This document shows, one piece after another, positions 48,799 through 57,388 of a stretch of DNA of 64,000 nucleotides. The first letter of the stretch is position 1, and each line of letters begins with the position of its first letter. The DNA comes from Clostridium liquoris (lineage in GTDB: Bacteria; Bacillota; Clostridia; Clostridiales; Clostridiaceae). Location: positions 1 to 64,000 of the forward strand of contig NZ_PVXO01000047.1 in NCBI RefSeq assembly GCF_002995785.1, given 5' to 3'. The notes under the pieces were generated by a model that had not been told where the DNA came from, searched no databases, and saw only the letters and a program-made list of their open reading frames with translations. Both the position numbers and the translations under genes were made by a program.

Positions 48799-49968
48799 TT
48801 ATTTATTTAAAAAATCCAAAGCCACTTGGGCATAGCTACTTGCCCCTATAGGTAAAGCATCTTCATCTACATTAAAGAAATTAGAATGATGAGAATAACA
48901 GCAATTCTTTTCCTCATTACGTCCTCCAAGGAGCATTAAAGCCCCTGGCACCTTTGCTACATACTCTGAAAAGTCCTCTGAGCCCATAATCTTTCCAAGA
49001 TTAATAATATTTTCTTGTCCAATTAACTTTCCTACAGCTTCTTTTGCTAAGATTGCAGAAGTTTCTTCATTTGTAGTAGAACTGCATATAAAGTCATATT
49101 TAAAGTCATATTCACAACCATAAGCTTCACAAGTACCTTTTATCATTTTTTCCATCCACTTAGGCATAGCTTTTCTGCAATAATCTGTAAAAGCTCTATT
49201 CATTCCTGTAATTTCAGCTTTTCCAGGAACTACATTATATCTTTCTCCTGCATTAATGGTCCCTATATTTATTACAATAGGGTTTCTAGCATCATTTATT
49301 CCAGTTACTAAAGTATGAAGTCCCTGTAATACTGCAGTAGCACATGTAATTGCATCTACTCCCTGCCATGGAGATGATCCATGACATGATTTCCCTTTAA
49401 TAGTGATATTCCATACATCTCCTGAAGCCATAATTGGTCCTGGCTGCAAACTTACTTTACCTACAGGAATATCTGACCAAATATGCATACCAAATATCAT
49501 ATCTACCTTAGGGTTTTCTAGCACTCCACCCTCTATCATCTTTTTGGCTCCTTTAGCCACCTCTTCTGCAGGCTGAAAAATAAATTTCACACTTCCATTT
49601 AGTTCACTTTTCATTTCAGAAAGTATTTTTGCTGCTCCTAACAGCATAGCAGCATGAAAATCATGTCCACATGCATGCATCATTCCTGGTACCTCAGAAC
49701 TAAATTCCAGTCCAGTTTCCTCATTAACAGACAAGGCATCTATATCAGCACGAAGTGCTACTACTTTACCTTCCTTCTCTCCTTTTAGAAGACCAACTAC
49801 TCCAGTTCCTCCTATTGTAGTTACTTCAAGCCCCATATTTTCTAACTCTTCTTTTATTCTTTTAGAAGTTCTGTACTCCTTAAAAGATGGTTCTGGATGT
49901 CTGTGAAAATCTCTTCGTAAATCTACCATCCATGAATAGTATTCCTTTGCTAACTCTAAAGTCTTCAT
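48799..49968 (-). CDS. M20-family amidohydrolase (N-acyl amino acid / hippurate hydrolase type)
   Basis: This 389-residue M20D metallohydrolase opens with VDLRRDFHRHPEPSFKE and has MHACGHDFHAAMLLG, the metal-binding Cys/His set of the HipO/IAA-amino-acid hydrolase group. QPAEEVAKGAKKMI carries the catalytic Glu pair, and a C-terminal GSEDFSEY provides a metal ligand. It removes acyl groups from N-acyl amino acids; the exact substrate is unknown. Only about 40 bases separate its ATG from the end of the TnpB gene upstream. The ribosome site is weak (ACGGAT), so the insertion may have altered its 5' region. Confidence 0.9.
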   Translation of the reverse strand: MKTLELAKEYYSWMVDLRRDFHRHPEPSFKEYRTSKRIKEELENMGLEVTTIGGTGVVGLLKGEKEGKVVALRADIDALSVNEETGLEFSSEVPGMMHACGHDFHAAMLLGAAKILSEMKSELNGSVKFIFQPAEEVAKGAKKMIEGGVLENPKVDMIFGMHIWSDIPVGKVSLQPGPIMASGDVWNITIKGKSCHGSSPWQGVDAITCATAVLQGLHTLVTGINDARNPIVINIGTINAGERYNVVPGKAEITGMNRAFTDYCRKAMPKWMEKMIKGTCEAYGCEYDFKYDFICSSTTNEETSAILAKEAVGKLIGQENIINLGKIMGSEDFSEYVAKVPGALMLLGGRNEEKNCCYSHHSNFFNVDEDALPIGASSYAQVALDFLNK

Positions 49969-50007
49969 TTGTAAATCCGTTACATAAAATCTACTAAAAT
50001 CTAATAC

Positions 50008-51132
50008 TTAAAGATTTATTGATGCATTTTTATCCCTGTCAATCCTACTATTGCATGATGGACAAGTAAAAACTCTATCTTTAAGTTTTAAATCTTTCTT
50101 TATTGCTCCACAACAAGAACAAGTTTTACTTGAAGGATAAAACCTATCTGCTTTTACAAATTCAATACCATTAAATTTACTTTTATATTCTAAAATACTA
50201 GTAAACTTATGGAAACATCGTTCTTGTATAGCCTTTGATAAGTGCCTATTCTTAAGCATACCTTTTACATTTAAATCTTCAACAACTATTCTGCTTGGCT
50301 TGGTTTTCACTATTGCAGTTGTTATTTGATGAATATGATTTAAACGTATATTTGAAAGCCTTCTTTGAATAAGTTTTATTTCTCTTTCGAGTTTTTTAAT
50401 ATTATTAGTTTTAGTAAATTTATAACGGTTTTCACCTTCCTTTCCTATTTGAATTTTACCATTTTCATATTTTCTTGAAGCTTGTTTCTGCTTCCTTTTT
50501 AATTTCTTTTTTAGTCTTTTGACTTCTTTAGTTTTATTGATATTTTTAAATGGTTTATCTATATTTGAAACTATTGCCAAATCTTTCAATCCCAAATCTA
50601 CACCTATTGATATACCTGTATTTTCTGATATAGTTTCTTCTTTTTCTATGCCTACAGATATATACCAAAACTTCCCGTCAAAGCTTATCCGTGGATTAGT
50701 GTATTTAATATTCATAGGTATTTGTTCCACTGTTTCAATCCAACCTACTTTTTCAATTAATATTATATTTTCTTTAACTTTAAGTTTTAATGTATCATTG
50801 TAGAATGATGGTTTACTTTTTCTTCGGCTCTTAAATTTTGGCTTATCAGCTAAACCTTTAAAAAAATTTTTATAAGCATTACAAGCATCTTTTACAGCCT
50901 GTTTTGCTACATTATTAGATACTTCGTTAAGCCAGTTAAGTTCTGATTTCTTTAGAATAGTTAACTCTTTTCTTAAATCTCCATCTTTTATGAACTTACC
51001 GACCTTTTTATAGTTCTCTTCTTGTCTTGCAAGTGTCCAATTATAAATAAATCTTGCAGTACCAGCAGATTGCCATAATTTTTGCTCCTGCTCTATATTA
51101 GGAATAATTCTAACTTTCTTCGCCAGTATCAT
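50008..51132 (-). CDS. tnpB: TnpB RNA-guided nuclease (IS607-associated)
   Basis: This 374-residue TnpB has an N-terminal OrfB_IS605 helix-turn-helix region, with the family start KVRIIPNIEQEQKL. All three RuvC acids are present: Asp179 in GVDLGLKD, Glu285 in VVEDLNVKGM and Asp366 in IDRDKNAS. The zinc ribbon cysteines are at 338, 341, 357 and 360. TnpB proteins are programmable nucleases using an omega RNA from the element's right end. Here the protein stops right after NASINL, and only about 40 bases precede the next gene, so the guide region may be missing or overlap that gene. Confidence 0.9.
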   Translation of the reverse strand: MILAKKVRIIPNIEQEQKLWQSAGTARFIYNWTLARQEENYKKVGKFIKDGDLRKELTILKKSELNWLNEVSNNVAKQAVKDACNAYKNFFKGLADKPKFKSRRKSKPSFYNDTLKLKVKENIILIEKVGWIETVEQIPMNIKYTNPRISFDGKFWYISVGIEKEETISENTGISIGVDLGLKDLAIVSNIDKPFKNINKTKEVKRLKKKLKRKQKQASRKYENGKIQIGKEGENRYKFTKTNNIKKLEREIKLIQRRLSNIRLNHIHQITTAIVKTKPSRIVVEDLNVKGMLKNRHLSKAIQERCFHKFTSILEYKSKFNGIEFVKADRFYPSSKTCSCCGAIKKDLKLKDRVFTCPSCNSRIDRDKNASINL

Positions 51133-51146
51133 TCTCTAACAACCCC

Positions 51147-51377
51147 TTAATCATCTTTTTGTTTATTACTTGATACTCTGCAATATCCTATTACTTTTCT
51201 ATTTTTCTTAACAAATGGCACTTGCAAAACTTGATTAATTTGTTGTTCAGAATAATAACGATGTCCACCTTCTGTTACATGATGTGGTTTTAATTTTTCT
51301 TCCTTATCCCACAGTCTTAAAGTTTGAATATTTTTCCCTACTAATTTTGAAAATTGACCAATTGTATAATATTTCAT
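51147..51377 (-). pseudogene. truncated IS607 serine recombinase (TnpA) fragment
   Basis: The 76-residue product has a MerR-like helix-turn-helix (YTIGQFSKLVGKNIQTLRLWD) and the beginning of the resolvase domain, IGYCRVSSNKQKDD with the probable catalytic serine. It then hits a stop. Intact IS607 recombinases have about 200 residues, so two thirds of the catalytic domain has been lost, apparently by an internal deletion just before tnpB. It might still bind DNA. AAGGTGG precedes the ATG. Confidence 0.85.
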
Positions 51378-51811
51378 GCTACCACCTTTTTATACATATT
51401 ATGATAGCATAGAGCTAATAATATTCTAATATATTTTAGTAGGTTTTAGTAATTATAGTTAAACTGTTCCCCCCTTGAATAATGTATTGTAATATTTGAT
51501 AGAAAATGTCCTTATTTTCTATCAAACATTTATATTCTTATTTTTTATGTATAATATCTCCTGAACATAGGATAGATTTGACACTACACAGGATTGAAAG
51601 CGTAGGACTCTTTGGTGATAGTCATTAGTGCGTTTCCAATAACCATAAATTTTGATTTTAAGTTAGATGTTATCATATAAATTTTGCAATGTCAACCAGC
51701 TATTCATGTGGTTTCCATTAGTTTTATTCCAATTAATCCATATGCTCAAATGCATGTTATATTCAAATTTGTATATAATAAACCTATATTTTAAAAGGAA
51801 GGTGTGTTTAC
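51378..51811. other. intergenic region with two hairpins
   Basis: No gene is seen. A stem TTTGATAGAAAA/TTTTCTATCAAA lies at 51495-51526. A longer imperfect fold, GGATTGAAAGCG ... GTGCGTTTCCAATAACC with a GACT/AGTC pair inside, lies at 51591-51644. The latter is locally GC-rich for this genome. A TATAAT at 51774-51779 could serve the hydrogenase-regulator gene, but its -35 is weak. Confidence 0.4.
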
Positions 51812-52063
51812 ATGGATAAAACAACTATAATGGGCATAGTTATTGACCCACGAAATACCCATGCAGTAGATGTACAGAATATACTTACAAGACATGGGTG
51901 TATAATAAAAACTAGACTAGGGCTTCATGAAACATCGGATGGTTCTTGCTCTCATAAGGGAACAATTTTACTCCAACTTTGTGGAAGCAATGAAGAAATA
52001 GGAATATTAGAAAAGGACTTATTGAAGATAGATGATATTAAAGTTAATAAAATGGAAATATAG
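51812..52063 (+). CDS. TM1266-family iron-only hydrogenase system regulator
   Basis: This 83-residue ACT-like/ferredoxin-fold protein of the TM1266 (putative Fe-only hydrogenase system regulator) family has MGIVIDPRN, followed by ILTRHGCIIKTRLGLHE and GTILLQLCG. Members usually sit beside HydE, HydF and HydG maturation genes; here none is near. AAGGAAGG precedes the ATG. The precise function of the family is not settled; ligand-binding regulation is inferred from the fold. Confidence 0.8.
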   Translation: MDKTTIMGIVIDPRNTHAVDVQNILTRHGCIIKTRLGLHETSDGSCSHKGTILLQLCGSNEEIGILEKDLLKIDDIKVNKMEI

Positions 52064-52071
52064 TAATGTAT

Positions 52072-52106
52072 AAGGCTGCTGCCAACATATAATTGACAAC
52101 AGCCTT
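52072..52106. terminator. bidirectional terminator
   Basis: AAGGCTG (52072-52078) and CAGCCTT (52100-52106), extended by TGCCA/TGACA, lie between the convergent hydrogenase-regulator and carrier genes. Confidence 0.6.
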
Positions 52107-52113
52107 CACTGAT

Positions 52114-53397
52114 CTATGCAAACAACTTAATCAAAGCACTAGCCAAAATCAAGATAAAAGCCCCCCCTAAACGAGAAGATATTTGAGCAAATGGCATTAA
52201 TTCCATTCTTTTTGAAGCAGATAATACAGCTACATCTCCAGTTCCACCCATATTAGCCATACATAATCCTGCTGTAATAGCTGATTCTATCGGATAAAAT
52301 CCTACTAGTTTTCCTACTAAAGCTGCCCCTAAGGCTGCTCCCACTACAGTTATAGCTACAAGAATTAAGTATTGAACACTAAATGCCTGCGCTACTTCAT
52401 TCAGATCTGTATAGGCAACCCCTATTCCTACTAATAGAGCTGAAGTAAAATTTTTTACTATAAATTGATACCACTGAGCTGCTGCCAATTCATATTCCCT
52501 TGGCATTTTTCCGATTATTTTTATTGCTGCTACAGATAATATCATCCAAGCATATTGATGAATACCAGGCAAAAACTTAGCAATTATGCAGCCTACACAG
52601 AAGAAAGTCAATGCAATTAAAAGACCGTTCCCCATTTTACCTAAATCTATTTCATTTTTTTCTGCTTTCTCCTCAACTATTTCCTGAGATTTGTCCCTCA
52701 TCAGGCTTCCATTACCTGTTAAACTTGGTTTTGTTTTTCCCAATTTATCAAGCAATCCTCCCATAACTATGGAAAGTGCATTTCCAAGAGCTACTGCAGG
52801 TACCATAACTGATAACATCTTAGCCGGATCCACATTAAAACCTGAACCAAATATTTTTGAAAGTGGTACTGCACCTGCTCCCATACCACCACCAATTATA
52901 GGTATCCCTATATAAAATATTGCCTGTTTAGCTCCATATCCCATTAATCCCCCGGCAACGCCGACAAATACCAGAGAGACCACTATACATCCTAATATAG
53001 CTGGAAGGTATCTAACAGCAGCCTTAACCAATAAATTTCTATTCATTCCTAAAATGCTTCCTGTTATAAGAGCTGCAATATAAAAATCTAAAAAACCTTC
53101 TCCTTTCATAAAGTTAGATATTATGGTTACTGTAGATTTTGGAAAAATTTTAAAAGTAACAAAAGCTGCTGAGACAAATATTACAATAATAGGCCCTCCT
53201 CCCAAATAGTCCTTTACAATAGGCATATGGTCTCCTATTTCATTTAGTATTGCTCCAACTACCATCATAACTGCAAGGGCTCCAATTTGCCCCTTGGGCA
53301 ATACATCTAAATAACATGTTGCTAATACTACAACTGAAATAACTAGAAACATTGGAATTGACATCCCCATAATTTTATAACTGTTACCCTTAACCAA
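52114..53397 (-). CDS. 2-hydroxycarboxylate transporter (citrate/malate type)
   Basis: This 427-residue membrane protein of the 2HCT family (CitS, CimH, MleP) has about eleven hydrophobic segments. Two GGxG-type reentrant motifs are seen: GIPIIGGGMGAGAVPLSKI in the middle and MANMGGTGDVAVLSASKRMELMPFAQ near the C-terminus. The latter carries the Arg that binds the substrate carboxylate in this family. It should carry citrate, malate or a related acid, coupled to Na+ or H+. TTG start with GGGGGG six bases upstream. Confidence 0.9.
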   Translation of the reverse strand: MVKGNSYKIMGMSIPMFLVISVVVLATCYLDVLPKGQIGALAVMMVVGAILNEIGDHMPIVKDYLGGGPIIVIFVSAAFVTFKIFPKSTVTIISNFMKGEGFLDFYIAALITGSILGMNRNLLVKAAVRYLPAILGCIVVSLVFVGVAGGLMGYGAKQAIFYIGIPIIGGGMGAGAVPLSKIFGSGFNVDPAKMLSVMVPAVALGNALSIVMGGLLDKLGKTKPSLTGNGSLMRDKSQEIVEEKAEKNEIDLGKMGNGLLIALTFFCVGCIIAKFLPGIHQYAWMILSVAAIKIIGKMPREYELAAAQWYQFIVKNFTSALLVGIGVAYTDLNEVAQAFSVQYLILVAITVVGAALGAALVGKLVGFYPIESAITAGLCMANMGGTGDVAVLSASKRMELMPFAQISSRLGGAFILILASALIKLFA

Positions 53398-53595
53398 TTT
53401 TATCCCCCCAAGCCAAACTATTTTTTATAATAATAATATGCAGAACATATTTTCAATATTATGAAAATTGTAAATTTAATTAATTTCATATTAATCCTTT
53501 TTTTAATCTAACTTTACACAAAATTTATAACCCATTGGGAAGTTTTATGATATACTATTTGTAAAATTATTTAAACCAGATGGAGATGAAGTTGT

Positions 53596-55884
53596 ATGAA
53601 ATTATGCGAAATATGTAATAAAAATGTGGCTTCAATATTTACAGCAAAATTAGAAAATGGTAAACCCCATATAATGGGTGTTTGTATAGAATGTGCTAAG
53701 AAATTAGGGCTTAATGTTCCTCTTAATCAGTTAATGGAAGCTACAGGCATGAGTCCAGAAGATATGGAGAACTATACTGATGAAATGAATAATATGCTTG
53801 AAAATGTAGATATGAATGAAATTGCCAATGATGAATCCTTTGCCAATTTCTTCAGCAATTTGAATAAAATTTCGCCAGTAAACAATTTGCAAAATCCTAA
53901 AGAAGAAAAATCTGATAAAAATGAAAATATGAATTCAGATATAAAGACTAAAAATACAATATTTAAAAAGAAAAGAAGTAATCTAGATAAGTATGGAATA
54001 AATTTAACTGAGAAAGCTAAAAGAAATGAAGTAGATACTGTTATAGGAAGAAATAGAGAAATAGATAGAGTTATTCAAATACTAAACAGAAGGACTAAAA
54101 ACAATCCTGTGCTTATAGGAGAACCTGGTGTAGGTAAAACTGCTATAGCTGAAGGATTGGCAGTCAGAATTGCAGAAAAGCAAGTTCCAGAAAAATTATT
54201 TAATGCGGAAATATATCTTCTAGATTTAACTTCAGTGGTAGCAGGTACTCAGTTTAGGGGTCAATTTGAAGGTAGAATGAAAGCTATTATAGATGAGGCA
54301 AAGAAATCTGGAAATATAATTCTTGTTATTGATGAAATACACAATATAATGGGTGCAGGAGAAGCCCAAGGAGGAGCTTTAAATGCAGCAAACATCCTAA
54401 AACCTGCCTTGGCCAAAGGTGAGATACAGGTGATTGGTACAACAACCTTAGAAGAATATAGAAAATATATAGAAAAGGATTCAGCCCTAGAAAGAAGATT
54501 TCTCCCTATATTAGTTGAGGAACCTTCCCCTGAAGAAACTATAGAAATACTAAAAGGTATAAGAAAATATTATGAAGATTATCATAAAGTAAAAATATCT
54601 GATGAAGTAATAGAGGAAGCAGTAAAGTTGTCCGTAAGATATATAAATGATAGATATTTGCCGGACAAAGCTATCGATATAATTGACGAAGCAAGTTCAA
54701 GAGCCAATCTAAAAAATAAGGGACTTGTTGAACTTAAAGCATTAAAAGAAGATCTAGAGAATCTACAAAAGAATACGCTACAAGCTGCAGATAATGGTAA
54801 TTACGAAAAAGCAGCAGAATATAAAGCAGAGGAATGTAGACTTCAAGGAAAAATTAAGGAACTCAATGAAGAAGTTAGCAATGTAGAACTTAGCCTAAAT
54901 GATGTAGCTTCTGTTATAGAAGCCTGGACTAAAATACCTGTTCATAAAGTAAAAGAAAATGAGGGAGAACAGCTATTAAACCTTGAAGAAAGACTTCATA
55001 AAAGAGTAATAGGTCAAGACGAAGCAGTAAGATCTTTGTCCCGAGCAATACGTCGCAATAGACTTGGATTTAGAAAGAAAAGAAAACCTTCTTCCTTTAT
55101 ATTTGTAGGCTCTACTGGAGTAGGTAAGACAGAACTGGTAAAAGCTCTTGCCTCAGAACTCTTTGGAAGCGAAGAAGCCTTGATAAGAATTGATATGTCT
55201 GAATATATGGAAAAGCATACTGTGTCCAAACTTATAGGTGCCCCTCCAGGATATGTAGGCTATGATGAAGGCGGTCAATTAACAGAAAAGGTAAGAAGAA
55301 AACCTTATTCTGTAATTCTTTTCGATGAAATTGAAAAAGCCCATCCTGATGTATTTAATATGCTTTTACAAATACTTGAAGATGGCAGGCTTACAGATAG
55401 TCAAGGAAGAACTGTTTATTTTGATAACACTGTAATAATTATGACTTCCAATGCAGGAACTAATTTCAAAGCTTCTAAAATAGGTTTTGGAAATGAAAGC
55501 TATGCAGCTCTTGAATCTTACGCAAAAGATGCTTTAAAGGAATTTTTCAAACCTGAATTTTTAAATAGAATAGATGAAATAATAGTATTTAAAAATCTTA
55601 AAAAAGAAGAACTTTATAAAATCATCGATCTAATGCTAAAAGAAGTAAAAGAAGAGCTGTCAGAAAAGCATATAAGTATATCTGTACTTCCAGAGGTAAA
55701 AGATTTCATATTAAAGGAAGGTTATGACGAAAAATATGGTGCTAGACCTTTAAGAAGAACTATTCAAAAATACATTGAAGATGAGATTGCAGAACAATAT
55801 TTCTTAGGTAAAGTAAAAGAAGGTTCTAATATAGAAATATCCATTGAAAATGGAAAAATTGTTCTTAATGAGCATAATATTTAA
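53596..55884 (+). CDS. ClpE/ClpC-like AAA+ unfoldase with zinc finger
   Basis: This 762-residue Hsp100 protein has an N-terminal zinc finger (Cys4, Cys7, Cys30, Cys33), as in ClpE, in place of the double Clp_N repeat of ClpC. A linker leads to AAA domain 1 with Walker A GEPGVGKT at 175-182. Then come a short coiled-coil/UVR-like middle domain (about 390-430) and AAA domain 2 with GSTGVGKT at 505-512 and ILFDEIEKAHPDV. The ClpP-docking loop IGFG is at 629-632, so it can feed ClpP. No CtsR heptad operator was seen upstream. The linker is longer than in Bacillus ClpE (about 700 residues). Confidence 0.92.
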   Translation: MKLCEICNKNVASIFTAKLENGKPHIMGVCIECAKKLGLNVPLNQLMEATGMSPEDMENYTDEMNNMLENVDMNEIANDESFANFFSNLNKISPVNNLQNPKEEKSDKNENMNSDIKTKNTIFKKKRSNLDKYGINLTEKAKRNEVDTVIGRNREIDRVIQILNRRTKNNPVLIGEPGVGKTAIAEGLAVRIAEKQVPEKLFNAEIYLLDLTSVVAGTQFRGQFEGRMKAIIDEAKKSGNIILVIDEIHNIMGAGEAQGGALNAANILKPALAKGEIQVIGTTTLEEYRKYIEKDSALERRFLPILVEEPSPEETIEILKGIRKYYEDYHKVKISDEVIEEAVKLSVRYINDRYLPDKAIDIIDEASSRANLKNKGLVELKALKEDLENLQKNTLQAADNGNYEKAAEYKAEECRLQGKIKELNEEVSNVELSLNDVASVIEAWTKIPVHKVKENEGEQLLNLEERLHKRVIGQDEAVRSLSRAIRRNRLGFRKKRKPSSFIFVGSTGVGKTELVKALASELFGSEEALIRIDMSEYMEKHTVSKLIGAPPGYVGYDEGGQLTEKVRRKPYSVILFDEIEKAHPDVFNMLLQILEDGRLTDSQGRTVYFDNTVIIMTSNAGTNFKASKIGFGNESYAALESYAKDALKEFFKPEFLNRIDEIIVFKNLKKEELYKIIDLMLKEVKEELSEKHISISVLPEVKDFILKEGYDEKYGARPLRRTIQKYIEDEIAEQYFLGKVKEGSNIEISIENGKIVLNEHNI

Positions 55885-55954
55885 AGTTGACAGTTGACAG
55901 AGGACAATTGACAGTTAAGGATAAAACTCTCCGAGTTTTTAAATTAAATACTTC

Positions 55955-57260
55955 GAGGCTGTCGCACTAAAATTAGTGCGACAGTTTTTTGCATAAAAAA
56001 ATAAATCTTCCACTCGAAAGAGTGAAAGATTTATAGTAAAATTAACATATGAGAAAATATATTAATTTGTATAAAAATTATACTTCAAATCGTGGAAATT
56101 ATCAATTAAAACTTCCATTAAATATTGAGTACATGATTCCAAATAATGATTCAGTGCGTTTGCTAAGTCAATTTGTAGAGGAGATGGATTTAACAGATTT
56201 ATATTTGACTTATTCCCGGTTAAGGGAAAATCAGGCTACGCCTCGTCAGATGCTAAAGATTGTACTTTATTCTTATATGAATCATAATTATTCATCAAGG
56301 GCAATGGAGCTATCCTGCAAAAGAGATGTAAATTTCATGTGCCTTTTAGAAGATTCACCAGTACCAGATCATTCTTCGTAGTCTTCACTTCGCTCCCTGT
56401 TCAGAAACAATTATGGCTAAAATGACAATTTTTCTTTATGATATTGGAGAAATATCAGGAGATTCTATATTTATTGATGGTACAAAAATGGAGGCATGTG
56501 CTAACAAGTATACTTTTGTTTGGAAAAAAGCAGTTTCAAAAAATTTGGAGAGATTACTTTCTAAATTAGCTGATTTCGTAACTGAATGTGAGGAACTATA
56601 TGGGATAAAGCTTGTATACGATAATAAAGTAAAAATGAAGCATGTAAAAAAGCTACACAAGAAGCTTTACGCCTTGAAACAAAAAGAAAATATTGAATTT
56701 ATACATGGATGTGGTAAAAGAAAAACTCCAATTCAACGTTCTATCGAAAAACTCAAGGAATATCTTAATAAATTAAAAGAATATACGCAGAAAATTCATA
56801 CCTGCGGCAAGCGTAATAGCTATTCAAAAGCAGATAAAGATGCAACATTTATGAGGATGAAAGAAGACGCCATGAAAAACGGTCAATTGAAACCTGCTTA
56901 TAATGTGCAGCATGGAGTTGATTCTAAATATATAGTGTGGCTTACTGTAGGCGATCAGCCTGCTGACACTACAACATTGATTCCATTTCTAAAAAGCATG
57001 GAAGACTTTTTGCATTTTAGATATTTAAAAATAACTACAGACTCAGGTTATGAAAGTGAAGAAAATTATTACTATATTAAAGAAAATAGAAAGTTATCAT
57101 ATATTAAGCCGGCAAATTATGAAATAGCAAAAACAAGATAAAGTGCGCTATTTTTTAAGTATTGAACTTACTTAGGTTTAAAGCATCATTAAAATTTCTA
57201 TAAAACACCTAAAAAACGCTGCCGCGTTAGCAAATTTTTTATGCTAATGCGACAGCTCCT
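55955..57260 (+). mobile_element. degenerate IS1182-family insertion sequence
   Basis: Inverted ends GCTGTCGCACTA (left, about 55958-55969) and, reversed, GCTGTCGCATTA (right, about 57245-57256) flank a broken transposase. The total of about 1.3 kb is shorter than the usual 1.6-1.9 kb. A hairpin AGTGCGACAG lies next to the left end. Confidence 0.75.
56049..57141 (+). pseudogene. IS1182-family transposase, frameshifted and truncated
   Basis: The first frame (56049-56381, 110 codons) is the N-terminal DUF772-type domain ending in LLEDSPVPDHS. A frameshift near 56375 moves the sequence to another frame (SLHFAPCSETIMAKM, then ORF 56413-57141). The second part has the DDE residues Asp in FIDGTKMEA and Asp in TTDSGYESEENYY, but stops there. 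The C-terminal part with the catalytic Glu is absent. It is inactive. Confidence 0.88.
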
Positions 57261-57388
57261 TCATTAATTATTAACTCTTACTTCTTAGTTCTTACTTCAA
57301 ATACAAATTTCAACTTGACATAATGATAATGGATAAAAATTATCATTAACTGTCCACTGTCAATTGTCAATTGTCAACTAAAAGAACT

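Larger units (their letters stand above)
50008..51377 (-). mobile_element. IS607-type element with truncated recombinase and complete TnpB
   Basis: The unit consists of a 76-codon fragment of an IS607-type serine recombinase followed 14 bases later by a full TnpB gene. The gene order is that of IS607 elements, but most of the recombinase is missing, so the element should not move by itself. Exact ends could not be fixed: no clear terminal sequences were seen, and the right side runs within 40 bases of the amidohydrolase start. Confidence 0.8.
55885..57379. repeat. dispersed intergenic repeat, copy E, split by an insertion element
   Basis: The left arm GTTGACAGTTGACAGAGGAC at 55885-55919 and the right arm AACTGTCCACTGTCAATTGT at 57349-57379 are the inverted ends of the same repeat family. 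Instead of the usual 100-200 bases, 1.4 kb lies between them, most of it an IS1182-family element. Left arm and copy C are nearly identical. Confidence 0.75.

Noticed and set aside
51590-51650. Possible CRISPR repeat because of GGATTGAAAG
   Set aside because: Only one copy is present and no regularly spaced repeats or cas genes are nearby.
56049-57141. Functional transposase with programmed frameshift
   Set aside because: The catalytic C-terminal part is missing as well, so a programmed frameshift would not restore activity.
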